A stretch of DNA of 64,000 bases from Mesorhizobium sp. B4-1-4 (GCF_006439395.2 NZ_CP083950.1:6003001-6067000), one strand, 5' to 3'; shown: positions 44,496 through 53,552, counted from the first letter of the stretch. The notes: generated by a model not told the origin, from the sequence alone. Translations and numbers: made by a program.

Positions 44496-45242
44496 ATGAA
44501 ATCGTCAGATCGCCCCAGTTTGTCAGAACGACGCGGAGCTACCACGCTCTGGCGCATGGTCGCGCGCGCCCTCGAAACCGAAATTCAAGAAGGTAAATGG
44601 CCACCGAGTGCGCGATTGCCGAGCGAGTTCGAGCTCGCCGCCCGTTTCGATGTGCACAGGAATACTGTTCGGCGCGCCCTCTCAGTGCTTCGCGAGCGCA
44701 ACATCATCAGGGTTGAGCAAGGCAAAGGAGCGTTCGTCAAGGAACGCCTTGTTGTGCATACCATCGGGGCGACGTCGCGGTTGAGTGCAACACTCGGGAG
44801 CATTCATCGTGTGGGAGAGCGACAATATATCGGTTCGGATCGTGTGCGCTTGGATAAAGACCTCGCCCGAAACCTTCGCTTGACCCTTCATCATTTCGCC
44901 CGACAAGTAAACACGGTCACAGTCGTGGAGGGCACTATAATATCTGCAACCTCAAGCTACTTTCCCCTCCCGCGTTTCGAGGGGATCGAAGAGTTCATCA
45001 AGGAAAGCGGCAGCTTCACGTCTGCCTGGAGGGAATATGGGGTCACGCGATACCAGCGCCTCGAAACCAGGATCACCTCAGCTGCTCTCTCCAGTGCTGA
45101 TGCAAAGCTCTTCGGGAGGCCTCGCGGGCAGCCCGTCACCATCCTGACGAACATCAATATCGACGTTGATGGGCAGCCGATTATTTGGTCGCGTCAGCGA
45201 ATATTGCCGCAATATATGGAATTGGTTGTGAATTTCAGGTGA
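44496..45242 (+). CDS. phnF: PhnF, GntR/HutC-family regulator of set 2
   Basis: A 248-residue repressor-type regulator with a winged helix (LWRMVARALETEIQEGKWPPSARLPSE, AARFDVHRNTVRRALSVLRERNIIRVEQGKGAFV) and a UTRA domain (TVVEGTIISATSSYFPLPRFEGI to the end). Divergent position next to phnM-G-H-I-J-K-L is the normal place for PhnF. It probably responds to a phosphonate or pathway intermediate. Confidence 0.93.
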   Translation: MKSSDRPSLSERRGATTLWRMVARALETEIQEGKWPPSARLPSEFELAARFDVHRNTVRRALSVLRERNIIRVEQGKGAFVKERLVVHTIGATSRLSATLGSIHRVGERQYIGSDRVRLDKDLARNLRLTLHHFARQVNTVTVVEGTIISATSSYFPLPRFEGIEEFIKESGSFTSAWREYGVTRYQRLETRITSAALSSADAKLFGRPRGQPVTILTNINIDVDGQPIIWSRQRILPQYMELVVNFR

Positions 45243-45740
45243 CATCACGTTGAGACATGCCGGCTCAAGGAGGTGTTTCTCTACCCCTGCTGCCCGACAT
45301 TGGGCTGCTATAAGATAAGATGCTTTCGCCCCCGACTGTCTCCGCTGCCAGTCGGCTCGCGGAACGACAGCCACAGAGGTCCTTTCGTAGTGACCACGAG
45401 ACCGTTCCGCCATGGGCATTTCGAGGCGGCCTCTGCAGTCGAGCCCTTGAGCCGCGACATGCTGGCGTGATGCATACGAGATGTATCTCGTATGCTGGGT
45501 AGTATTTCGACTGCAATCCAGTCCCGGCGGGCAATTGCCTCTTCGGTCTGTTCCCACATCAGCTGCTTGCAGGACGTTATCCGTGGGAGTCAGGTACAGG
45601 TGGCTCACTTGATCCGAACCTGTCAGATCATCTTCATCCGAGCGGCCTAGCACGCCATTGTACGAAAACGTGCGCCAATCCGAAGCCTGGCATGTCCGGC
45701 AGCGCTTCAGCGTCAAAGCGATCCGATAAGGAGCCCAAGA
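45243..45740. other. Intergenic region upstream of a binding-protein gene
   Basis: About 500 bases between phnF and the UgpB-like gene. It contains the perfect dyad listed next and no recognisable gene. A poor PHO-box-like CTGTCAG-ATCA-TCTTCAT at 45620-45637 has too many mismatches in its second half to call. Confidence 0.5.
45472..45495. promoter_or_regulatory. Perfect 11-bp inverted repeat, operator-like
   Basis: GCATACGAGAT and ATCTCGTATGC are exact reverse complements with a two-base spacer, making a 24-bp palindrome. There is no T-run, so it is not a terminator. It shares the CATACG half-site with the repeat at 44443 and lies about 250 bases before the binding-protein gene at 45741. A PhnF-like regulator is a reasonable guess for the ligand. 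Confidence 0.6.
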
Positions 45741-47009
45741 ATGAAACGAATACTTTTGTCGGTTGTCGGCGCGATCAGCTGGATCGCGAGCGCGTCTGCG
45801 TCTTACGCCGAACCAATTACACTTCACTTGACCCATGCTTTTCCCAGCCGGGACGCGCTCTTCCTGAAGCCGATCGCGGACCGTTTCATGAAGGACAACC
45901 CCGATATAAGGATCGAGCTGGAAGCCAACGCCACCGACTGCCCCGCACTGCTTCAGCAGTTGCTCCGGGACGCGGTGACGGGCGCCCTGCCAGACATGGT
46001 TTCCTCGGTCTGCTACGGCGACATGGCTGTCCTTGCGGCACGCGATGTCCTCACGCCACTGGACGATGTCATGTCGAGCGACCCCGACTGGAAAAGCGTA
46101 GGCATCGAGCAGAGCTCGCTCGGCCCAACGACTGTTAAAGGACATGTCGTGGCGATACCACAGTCCGTCTCCGCTAGCATTGTTTACTATAATATGAGCC
46201 TGATCAGAAAGGTTCACCCCGGTCTTACGAACCTTGACCTGTCATGGAACGAAATCTTCTCGATCGCGGCCGACTTACGGAAAGCTGAACCCGATGTGAT
46301 GCCGCTGTTTTTTGAATACTACGCGGACGCCAGCAATTGGTCCTTCAATAGTCTCGTCTCCAGCCATGGCGGAGATGTGTTCACCGAGGACGCCAAGATC
46401 GGCTTCGACTCGCAGGCTGGACGAGACGCACTGAAACTGATGCAGCGGTTTGGCGAAGCCGGTATGGTCGACATGACCGCCGAGCAGGCCCGTCAGGCCT
46501 TCGCATCAGGCAAAATTGGCATCTATTTCGCTTCCACCTCGAGATTGAAGACGCTGACGGCCAACACGGGACCGACGATGGATATCCGTACGGGAGTGTT
46601 CCCACAGTCGGCCAAGGACGGTAAATTGGCGTCCGGCGGGGGTGGCATGGCCATCACAACCAAAGACCCCGCAAAGATTGCAGCCGCATGGAAATTCCTC
46701 AAGTTCGCTTCCGGGCCAGAGGCACAGACATTGATCGTTAAGGCTACCGGGTTGGTACCGGTCAACACGGTTGCGGTCAACGATCCCGCCTTTCTCGCCG
46801 ACTACTATAAGGAAAATCCGAACGCGCTCACCGCCATCAAGGAACTGCCCCGTGTCAAGGTTCAAAACGCCAATCCGGAGCCGAACGGCCAGCGGATCAC
46901 GACCGTCATCCGTGACTACCTGCAAAGTGTGGTGACCCTCAAGCAGACGCCCGAAGAGGCCATGCCGGCGATGGTCCGCGACGTGAAGAGCCTTCTGCCG
47001 AAATCCTGA
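45741..47009 (+). CDS. Family-1 ABC solute-binding protein (UgpB-like), sister of the 50693 gene
   Basis: A 422-residue binding protein with a Sec signal ending at SASYAEP (about residue 24). It shares with the 50693 protein the same length and blocks PLFFEYYADASNWSFNSLVSSHGG, IGFDSQAGRDALKLMQRFGEAGMVD and SLLPKS ending. The pair brackets the only UgpABC-type transporter in the window, so both probably feed it. Neighbourhood suggests an organophosphorus ligand such as a glycerophosphodiester or phosphonate ester. Confidence 0.9.
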   Translation: MKRILLSVVGAISWIASASASYAEPITLHLTHAFPSRDALFLKPIADRFMKDNPDIRIELEANATDCPALLQQLLRDAVTGALPDMVSSVCYGDMAVLAARDVLTPLDDVMSSDPDWKSVGIEQSSLGPTTVKGHVVAIPQSVSASIVYYNMSLIRKVHPGLTNLDLSWNEIFSIAADLRKAEPDVMPLFFEYYADASNWSFNSLVSSHGGDVFTEDAKIGFDSQAGRDALKLMQRFGEAGMVDMTAEQARQAFASGKIGIYFASTSRLKTLTANTGPTMDIRTGVFPQSAKDGKLASGGGGMAITTKDPAKIAAAWKFLKFASGPEAQTLIVKATGLVPVNTVAVNDPAFLADYYKENPNALTAIKELPRVKVQNANPEPNGQRITTVIRDYLQSVVTLKQTPEEAMPAMVRDVKSLLPKS

Positions 47010-47018
47010 TATCGACGA

Positions 47019-47046
47019 TTGGCCGTCCCGGGGTGAGGACGGCCAA
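47019..47046 (+). terminator. Hairpin after binding-protein gene
   Basis: TTGGCCGTCC (47019-47028) pairs perfectly with GGACGGCCAA (47037-47046) around an eight-base loop, ten bases after the stop. No T-run follows, so it more likely stabilises the binding-protein mRNA or causes partial read-through than ends transcription. Confidence 0.55.
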
Positions 47047-47073
47047 GGAACCTCCGTAGAGAAAGACAAAAGA

Positions 47074-47556
47074 ATGGTTCATGAAACCTACTCGCGGGCT
47101 GACGTCCTGCGGTTGATCGACAATTCAGATGAGCGCCATTTCCTTGCCGAACTCGAGACCGGCATTGTCACGCTCAGCCGCAATCGCCAATATTTCAAAG
47201 GCTACTGCTTCTTTTCGGCAAAGCGAAAGGCACGTGAACTTCACGATCTGCCGAGCGAAATCCGCTCGAAACATCTTATGGAAATGGCGCTGGTCGCCGA
47301 GGCAGTACAGTTAGCCTTTGGCGCCAAGAAAATGAATGTTGCATTCTTCGGCAATGCATTTGCGCACGTGCATTGGAACATCATTCCGCGTTACGGCACC
47401 GATCCGCTTCCTGAGGACTCAATCTGGACGCTGGACCGCAAGCTGATCGAGTCGCATTTCCTGCCGGAACCGGAGTTTTCAGAGGTGAAAGCCACTTTGC
47501 GTGACGTGCTTTTGAAGCTCTGCGAACGCGACCGGATTCCGGTCTCCTTCTCCTGA
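47074..47556 (+). CDS. HIT-family hydrolase with altered triad
   Basis: A 160-residue HIT-superfamily protein, whose relatives cleave dinucleotide polyphosphates or nucleoside phosphoramidates. The triad region reads FGNAFAHVHWNIIPRY: H98 and the nucleophile H100 are present, but the third histidine is N102. Upstream, FFSAKRKARELHDLPSE fits the AppA hydrolase (YcfF/Hit) type. It lies between a binding protein and the transporter genes. A role in handling a nucleotide-linked intermediate is possible. Confidence 0.82.
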   Translation: MVHETYSRADVLRLIDNSDERHFLAELETGIVTLSRNRQYFKGYCFFSAKRKARELHDLPSEIRSKHLMEMALVAEAVQLAFGAKKMNVAFFGNAFAHVHWNIIPRYGTDPLPEDSIWTLDRKLIESHFLPEPEFSEVKATLRDVLLKLCERDRIPVSFS

Positions 47557-47665
47557 TCCGGCGCGCAGAATTCGGATCCAGAGCTTCATCGTGGACCATA
47601 ACGATCACCTGCCGCCGGTGATGGCGGCCCGGAGCAAGGCTGTGATGCCTCGCAAGGAGGAACAC

Positions 47666-48845
47666 ATGAGCAGCATCACCATCAATGTCATATCAAAATC
47701 GTTTGGCGCGACGTCGGTGCTTCGCGATGTATCGCTTGCGATTGCCGATGGCGAGTTTCTGACGCTGCTGGGTCCGTCGGGCTGTGGTAAGTCGACGTTG
47801 CTGAGGATATTGGCGGGCCTCGAGGTGCAGACGGGTGGGTCGATCGCGATCGGCGAGCGGGTGGTCGACGGGGGGTGCGGCGGCCGAAGCGGCGCGACGT
47901 GGCCATGGTGTTCCAGTCCTATGCGCTTTATCCGCACATGACGGTGGCGCAGAACATGGGCCTGCCGCTCAGGATGCGGCGGCTGTCGGCCTGGCAGCGG
48001 CTGCCACTGGTCGGCCGGTTGCTGCCGAGCACGAAAGCGGTTGGCGCGGAGATCGAGCGGGAGGTTACCCGCACCGCCAAGGCGCTCGGTATCGGGCACC
48101 TGCTTGGCCGCAAGCCGGGGCAATTGTCGGGCGGCCAGCGCCAGCGCGTCGCCGTGGGACGGGCGATGGTGCGCCAGCCGGCGGTGTTCCTGATGGACGA
48201 GCCGCTGTCGAACCTGGATGCCAAGCTCAGGGTGCAGATGCGCGCCGAGATCAAGGAGCTGCACAAGCGCCTCGGCGTCACCTTCGTCTATGTCACCCAC
48301 GACCAGGCGGAAGCCATGACCATGTCGGACCGGGTGGCGGTGATGCTCGACGGCGAGCTGTTGCAGGTGGCGCCGCCGCAGCAGATCTATGCCGACCCGG
48401 ACGACCGGCGTGTGGCCGAGTTCATCGGCTCGCCGAAGATCAATCTCCTGGAGGCGAAGCTGAAGGACGGCGCGCTGGCGGATGCGGCCGGCACGAGCTT
48501 CTCGGTGACTTCCGGTCTTGCACAAGGCGCAACCCTGACACTCGGCATCCGGCCGGAAGCCTTCCACCTCGTCGAGGCCGCCGGGCAGAACGTGCTGACC
48601 GGTCGGTGCGTCTGGTCGAGCACATGGGCTCCGACCTCTTCGTCCATCTCGATGTTCCGGGCGCCGATCATCCCATCATCGCGCGTCTGCTTGCCGAACG
48701 CGCCCCGCACATCACCTCGGGCCAGACCCTGCATCTCGGCGTCAAGCCGGAGCGGCTGTTGATGTTCGGCGCCGATGGCGGGCGCCTGCGGTCGCATGAC
48801 CCTGCAAGCGCGACCGTGCTGCGCATGAAGGAGCGTCAGCAATGA
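47666..48845 (+). pseudogene. UgpC/MalK-type ABC ATPase with two one-base frameshifts
   Basis: ATPase of the CUT1 importer. The first frame (ATG 47666) gives FGATSVLRDVSLAIADGEFLTLLGPSGCGKSTLLRILAGLE. A missing G in the G-run at about 47870 shifts to the second frame: RPKRRDVAMVFQSYALYPHMTVAQNMGLPLRMRR, LSGGQRQRVAVGRAM, VFLMDEPLSNLDAKL and VTHDQAEAM. A second lost base at about 48607 leads to the third frame: VRLVEHMGSDLFVHLDVPG to the stop. Corrected, it is 393 residues, normal for MalK-type. It also has an insert, RLSAWQRLPLVGRLLPSTKA, after the Q-loop. Permeases downstream are intact, so sequencing error is quite possible. Confidence 0.85.
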
Positions 48846-49810
48846 GCGTTTCCACATCGGCGGCATCGGATCGGGCTGTTTCCCCAAGCCCCAATGCCGC
48901 CATCAGCCCTTCGGCCCGCAAGGCGCTGCGCAACCGGCGCATTGCCGAAGCCCTTGCCGCCTGGTCGCTGGCCGGGCCCGCGCTCGTCCTGCTCGTCACG
49001 CTGTTCTTCCTGCCGGTCTTCGCCGTCTTCCTGATTGCGCTCACCGACTGGCAGTTCGGCGCCAGCTCGCTCGCCTTCGTCGGGCTTGGCAACTTCCGCG
49101 AGGTGCTTTCCGACGAGGGTTTTCGCGCTTCCTTCGTCAACACCATCCTTTACGTCGTCATCGTCGTGCCCGGCACGATCGTGCTCGGCCTGGCGATCGC
49201 GCTGCTGATCGAAAGCGGCAAGTCATGCCGAGCCTTCTATCGCGCCGTCCACTTCCTGCCGTTCATGGCGACGCTGACGGCCATGGCGATCGCCTGGGAG
49301 GCGCTGCTTCATCCCACCATCGGCCTCGTCAACCAGACGCTCGTCGCCATCGGATTGCCGACCGCCAACTGGCTGCGGGACGAGAACACGGTCTTGCCGG
49401 TGCTCGCCGTCATCGGCATCTGGCAGAACCTCGGCTATGCCATGGTGCTGTTCCTGGCCGGGCTGAAGTCGATCCCGCAGGACCTCTACGACGCCGCCGA
49501 CATCGACGGCGCCGACCTGTGGCTCGACCGGCTCAGAACCGTGACGCTACCGATGCTCGGACCGGTCACCATGTTCGTCTTCATCGTCGTGGCGCTGAAA
49601 GCCTTCGAGACCTTCGACACCGTGCAGATCCTCACCCAGGGCGGGCCGGGGCATGCCTCCGAGATGCTGCTCTACACGCTCTACCGCGAGAGCTTCGAAT
49701 ATCTGCGCACCGGCTACGGCGCCTCGGTCGCCGTCGTCTTTCTCTGCATCGTGGTGGCGCTGACGCTGATCCAGGCCCGCGTGATGGACAAGAGGGTTCA
49801 CTATCAATGA
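48842..49810 (+). CDS. CUT1-family ABC permease (UgpA/MalF-like)
   Basis: A 322-residue inner-membrane permease with about six helices: the first at LAGPALVLLVTLFFLPVFAVFLIAL, and later VIVVPGTIVLGLAIALLI. The EAA coupling loop is DLYDAADIDGADLWLDRLRTVTLPMLGP. It overlaps the ATPase gene before it and the second permease after it by four bases, as in a normal sugar or glycerol phosphate importer. Confidence 0.93.
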   Translation: MSVSTSAASDRAVSPSPNAAISPSARKALRNRRIAEALAAWSLAGPALVLLVTLFFLPVFAVFLIALTDWQFGASSLAFVGLGNFREVLSDEGFRASFVNTILYVVIVVPGTIVLGLAIALLIESGKSCRAFYRAVHFLPFMATLTAMAIAWEALLHPTIGLVNQTLVAIGLPTANWLRDENTVLPVLAVIGIWQNLGYAMVLFLAGLKSIPQDLYDAADIDGADLWLDRLRTVTLPMLGPVTMFVFIVVALKAFETFDTVQILTQGGPGHASEMLLYTLYRESFEYLRTGYGASVAVVFLCIVVALTLIQARVMDKRVHYQ

Positions 49811-50655
49811 GCACGCACCACGCCACCCCTGGGCTCTCCGCCCCGTCCGCCATCCTGCGTCATGCCGCCCTGCTGACCACCGGCGCGCTGATCCTGGTCC
49901 CCTTCGTGTGGATGGTGTCGCTGTCGATCAAACCGCCGGGCGAGATCTTCCGCGCCTCCTTCTCCTTCTGGCCGCAGCAGTTCTACGGCATCGAGAACTA
50001 CACCAGGGCGCTGACCGCGGCCCCGCTGCCGCAATACATGCTGAACGGGCTCTTCGTCTGCGCCATGATCGTCATCGCCCAGATCCTCGTCTGCGCGCCG
50101 GCGGCCTATGCGCTGGCCAAGCTCGACTTCCCCGGCAAGAAGCTGCTGTTCGCGCTGGTGCTGATCGCGCTGATCCTGCCGCACGAGGTGCTGTCGCTGC
50201 CGCTGTTCATCCTCGGCTACCAGCTCGGCATCCTCAACACCTATGCCGCCCTGATCTTCCCCTACATCGTCTCGCCCTTCGGCATCTTCCTGTTCAGGCA
50301 GTTCTTCAAGACCATCCCCGACGACGTCGTCCAGGCCGCCCGCCTCGATGGGCTCTCGGAGCTTGCCATCGTCTGGAGGATCATGGTGCCGATGGCGCTG
50401 CCGGCCATCATCGCCTTCGCCATCTTCTCGGTCGTCGGCCACTGGAACAGCCTGTTCTGGCCGCTGATCGCGGTCAGAGACCAGAACCTGATGCCGCCGC
50501 CGCTTGGCATCATGGCCTTCAAGAACGAGGAGGCCGGCAACGACTACGGCCCGCTCATGGCCGCCTCCACCATCGTCGTCGCCCCCCTCATCATCGCATT
50601 CCTCTGCGCTCAACGATGGTTCGTCGAGGGCCTCACAGGCGGGGCTGTCAAGTAA
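49807..50655 (+). CDS. CUT1-family ABC permease (UgpE/MalG-like)
   Basis: A 282-residue permease, partner of the preceding one. LILVPFVWMVSLSIKPPGEIF near the N-terminus and the EAA loop IPDDVVQAARLDGLSELAIVWRIMVPMALPAI are diagnostic for MalG/UgpE. GHWNSLFWPLI and a C-terminal QRWFVEGLTGGAVKG-type ending also fit. It is followed after 37 bases by a binding protein with its own AGGAG ribosome site. Confidence 0.93.
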   Translation: MSTHHATPGLSAPSAILRHAALLTTGALILVPFVWMVSLSIKPPGEIFRASFSFWPQQFYGIENYTRALTAAPLPQYMLNGLFVCAMIVIAQILVCAPAAYALAKLDFPGKKLLFALVLIALILPHEVLSLPLFILGYQLGILNTYAALIFPYIVSPFGIFLFRQFFKTIPDDVVQAARLDGLSELAIVWRIMVPMALPAIIAFAIFSVVGHWNSLFWPLIAVRDQNLMPPPLGIMAFKNEEAGNDYGPLMAASTIVVAPLIIAFLCAQRWFVEGLTGGAVK

Positions 50656-50692
50656 AGCTCCAAATCACTTAACCGCGAATAGGAGAAAATGT

Positions 50693-51961
50693 ATGCGCAA
50701 TCTTACGCCCATTCTTGCGGCCTTGATGATGGTGGGTGGCATGGCCACCACAGCCTTCTCAGAACCCGTTACGCTGCGGGTCGGATACGCATTTGCATAT
50801 CGCGATGCCGCCTACAGACAGGGAGTCGCCGATGAGTTTATGCGGCGCCATCCCGACATCCAGATCAAGCTCGAGTCAAATGCCCCTGGTTGCCCGGAGC
50901 TTCTTGAACAGACATTACGTTCGGCGGTGACCGGTGATTTGCCGGATGTTCTTGAGTCCGTGTGTTATCCGCACATGCGAACGCTCGCAAATCGTGGGAT
51001 TCTCTCGCCAATCGACAACTTCATTTCGAGCGACACCACGTGGCAAGGTGTCGGCATATCCTCGGCGGCGCTCAATTCAACAATGTATAATGGTTCTGTT
51101 ATTGGCGTTCCTGAAGCGATTTCTACTTTGATTGTTTATTACAACATGGATCTTGTCCTCAAAGCCCGCCCCGATATTCAAGAATTGCCCACGACTTGGG
51201 ATAGTATTCTGAAGCTGGCGCAGGACGTTGGACAGACGGACAAAGATGCGATGCCGATATCCTTTGAATATTATCCGGACGCCATGAATTGGTCCTTCAA
51301 CGCTTTGGTTTACAGCTTCGGCGGCAATGTCTTTGACGCGAACGGAAAGATTGCCTTTGATAGCCAAGCAGGGATGAAAGCTCTCGAAATTCTGCAGCGC
51401 GTCGGGGAGGCAGGAATGATCGATGTGACCGCCGATCAGGCGCGCCAGTCTTTTGCTTCGGGAAAGTCAGGAATCTATGTTGGTTCAAGCTCCCTGCTGA
51501 ACATCTTCACGACCGGAGCCAAGGACAAATTTGAAATGCGTACTGTTCAATTTCCCCAGCCGACACCCGGGGGAAAGATTCCTTCCGGTGGATTTGGCAT
51601 CGTCATGATCACCAAGGATCCAGAAAAGCAGAAAGCCGCCTGGGAGTTCATGAAATTCGCAGTTGGGCCGGAAGCTCAGACCATTATGGTGACCAAGACT
51701 GGCTTCACTCCTGTCAACGAAAAGGCCACAAGCTCAAACGAATTCCTCGGCGAGTTCTACAAGACCAGGCCGAACTATAAGGTCGCCGTTGATGAACTGC
51801 CTCGCATCAAGGCCATGAACACCTATCCTGTTGATAATGAGCCGAGGATTACGACGGCCATTCGAGATCATCTTCAGAGCGTGGTGACACTCAAGCGTTC
51901 TCCATCTGAGGTGATGCCTGAAATGGTGGGCGCCGTCAGCCGGCTTCTTCCCAAGACGTGA
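50693..51961 (+). CDS. Family-1 ABC solute-binding protein (UgpB-like)
   Basis: A 422-residue binding protein, ATG at 50693 with AGGAG at 50681. The signal peptide is ILAALMMVGGMATTAFSEP (cleavage near residue 23). Blocks shared with the 45741 protein: SNAPGCPELLEQTLRSAVTGDLPDVLESVCY, SFEYYPDAMNWSFNALVYSFGG, GEAGMIDVTADQARQSFASG and LLPKT ending. Located directly after the permeases, it is the natural partner of this importer. Confidence 0.92.
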   Translation: MRNLTPILAALMMVGGMATTAFSEPVTLRVGYAFAYRDAAYRQGVADEFMRRHPDIQIKLESNAPGCPELLEQTLRSAVTGDLPDVLESVCYPHMRTLANRGILSPIDNFISSDTTWQGVGISSAALNSTMYNGSVIGVPEAISTLIVYYNMDLVLKARPDIQELPTTWDSILKLAQDVGQTDKDAMPISFEYYPDAMNWSFNALVYSFGGNVFDANGKIAFDSQAGMKALEILQRVGEAGMIDVTADQARQSFASGKSGIYVGSSSLLNIFTTGAKDKFEMRTVQFPQPTPGGKIPSGGFGIVMITKDPEKQKAAWEFMKFAVGPEAQTIMVTKTGFTPVNEKATSSNEFLGEFYKTRPNYKVAVDELPRIKAMNTYPVDNEPRITTAIRDHLQSVVTLKRSPSEVMPEMVGAVSRLLPKT

Positions 51962-51999
51962 CTGGTTACATCCGCTTCCTCGATCCTCACAGCGATCAA

Positions 52000-52020
52000 G
52001 CGCGGGTCATCGACCCGCGC
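52000..52020 (+). terminator. Hairpin after binding-protein gene
   Basis: GCGCGGGTC and GACCCGCGC form a perfect nine-base stem with a three-base loop, 38 bases after the stop of the binding-protein gene. No T-run follows. As with other binding-protein genes here, it may set relative expression of the downstream gene. Confidence 0.5.
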
Positions 52021-52175
52021 AGGCTCTATCCCTTCCAATTGCGATACTGGAATGGAAGCGGCGATTTTTCAGAGCAACACTCGTCTCCCAATACAGCTGC
52101 AGCGGACGGATGCGGGGCGAGAAGGGAACACATTACGAGCTTGATCCCAGGCTCGAGACGAGTTGGAGGATACGT

Positions 52176-53297
52176 TTGAACAGGCTCAGCAATGGCGATT
52201 TTCGTCTCTATCCTGGCGAAGAGATTTTCCAAGTGGGTCGCCACAAATTTCTTGTCCACCAACAGCCGGCAAAATCCGCTGAGCCACCGCTCGTCGTGTT
52301 TATTCCAGGCGCCGGCCACCTGGCGCGGATTTCGTACGGTCACCCCGAGGGAAGGCGTTCCGATTTTCTTGCGCATTGGTTGGGCGAGCTGGGGTATGCC
52401 ATGCTTGGTGTCTCATATCCTGGCGACGACGAGGGTTCGGCCTCGGGTGATCTCACAGTGACCGAATGGGGCGAAATTACCGCGGCGGCTATCGACCGAA
52501 CGATTTGCGACGACGGCCTCAAGCGCTGCGTGATCGCTTGTGGCTGGAGCATGGGAGGACGGATCGCCAGATCGTTGAATGTGGCTTTGCGCGCGCGGTC
52601 AATCGACCTCGAAACCTTCATCTCGGTTGCCGGGACGCCCGCCGTACCCGGCTTCGCAGCAATCCGGTCACCATCCTTCACAATTCGACCCAACGGCTTC
52701 ATCGACCAACGAACCCCATCGGACGGCTCTGCTAGAGCTTTTGCCGATCTTTACCTCGACAGTTTGGCCATGTGTGACAAGCAAGAGGGCCGCTCCATCG
52801 TTCCCGCCGAACTTTACTTACGCGAATACCTTTCAGAGACTCCAGTTTCAATACGCGGTGAATCGACGCGATTTGCCAACGGTGAATTCCACATTTCACC
52901 GGGGGAAGCCGTTGCGGACATGGGTACGTTCGACTTCGCGGAGTGGCCAATCGTTGGCACGATTGTCTCGACCTCACCACTGGACGCCTTCCATGCGCTC
53001 GGCGATCAGGCGCGCTGGTCGTTTTTCAATACGGAAAAGATCTGGCAGGACTGGCTCGCACCTTACGACCTCTCGGCCCTATCCGCGGACAGTTGGCACT
53101 ATTTGTGCAACTTAGTCACGACTATCAACCACACGCTCGTTGAGCACGTTCCGGGCAATCACTTCTTCTTCGTCGGCGAGCGCGGCGCGAGAAGGACTGC
53201 CGAGGCGATCATCCGTCTGTCGCAGGCAACGGCCTGGCTGAAGAGAGAAATAACGGAATTGACAGACCGAATAGGTCATCGAAAGCTTAGCGTATAA
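52176..53297 (+). CDS. Unassigned alpha/beta-hydrolase-like protein, copy B
   Basis: A paralog of the protein at 34225, 373 residues from a TTG at 52176 preceded by GGAGGA at 52165. Shared blocks are RLYPGEEIF (LFPGEQLI in copy A), VVFIPGAGHLARISYGHPEG, ACGWSMGGRIARSL (nucleophile elbow) and PGNHFFFVGERGARRTAEAI. No named family is evident to me. The in-frame region back to 52110 has no counterpart in copy A. As in copy A, a UgpB-like gene lies just upstream, so it probably processes the imported ligand in the cytoplasm (no signal peptide). Confidence 0.75.
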   Translation: MNRLSNGDFRLYPGEEIFQVGRHKFLVHQQPAKSAEPPLVVFIPGAGHLARISYGHPEGRRSDFLAHWLGELGYAMLGVSYPGDDEGSASGDLTVTEWGEITAAAIDRTICDDGLKRCVIACGWSMGGRIARSLNVALRARSIDLETFISVAGTPAVPGFAAIRSPSFTIRPNGFIDQRTPSDGSARAFADLYLDSLAMCDKQEGRSIVPAELYLREYLSETPVSIRGESTRFANGEFHISPGEAVADMGTFDFAEWPIVGTIVSTSPLDAFHALGDQARWSFFNTEKIWQDWLAPYDLSALSADSWHYLCNLVTTINHTLVEHVPGNHFFFVGERGARRTAEAIIRLSQATAWLKREITELTDRIGHRKLSV

Positions 53298-53552
53298 GTG
53301 CGCTCGGCCCGGTCGCAGTCATGTTACGTCTGGCGGACACAGTCTGAGTGCGTTGCGTGCCCGGCACCGCCACTTCACCGATCATCAGATGAGCCATTTT
53401 CAGACAGAATGACGTCGTTGCGGGTTGCCGCAGTGATGGCCGGTTCGGGATCGCGACAGGATGATGGGCGATCCGCGCTTATACTTGTTCTCATTCGATC
53501 ACCGTTCGCATCAACGGCGCCGCGCAATATCGGCGCACCTTTGATTGCCAAG

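Noticed and set aside
45472..45495. Perfect inverted repeat considered as a terminator
   Set aside because: The spacer is only two bases and there is no T-run; an operator fits better.
45620..45637. PHO-box-like CTGTCAG-N4-TCTTCAT upstream of a binding-protein gene
   Set aside because: The second half matches CTGTCAT at only four of seven positions, too weak to claim PhoB control.
45078..46217. 379-residue open frame on the - strand
   Set aside because: It covers the end of phnF and the start of a clear binding-protein gene in opposite orientation; its product has no recognisable domain.
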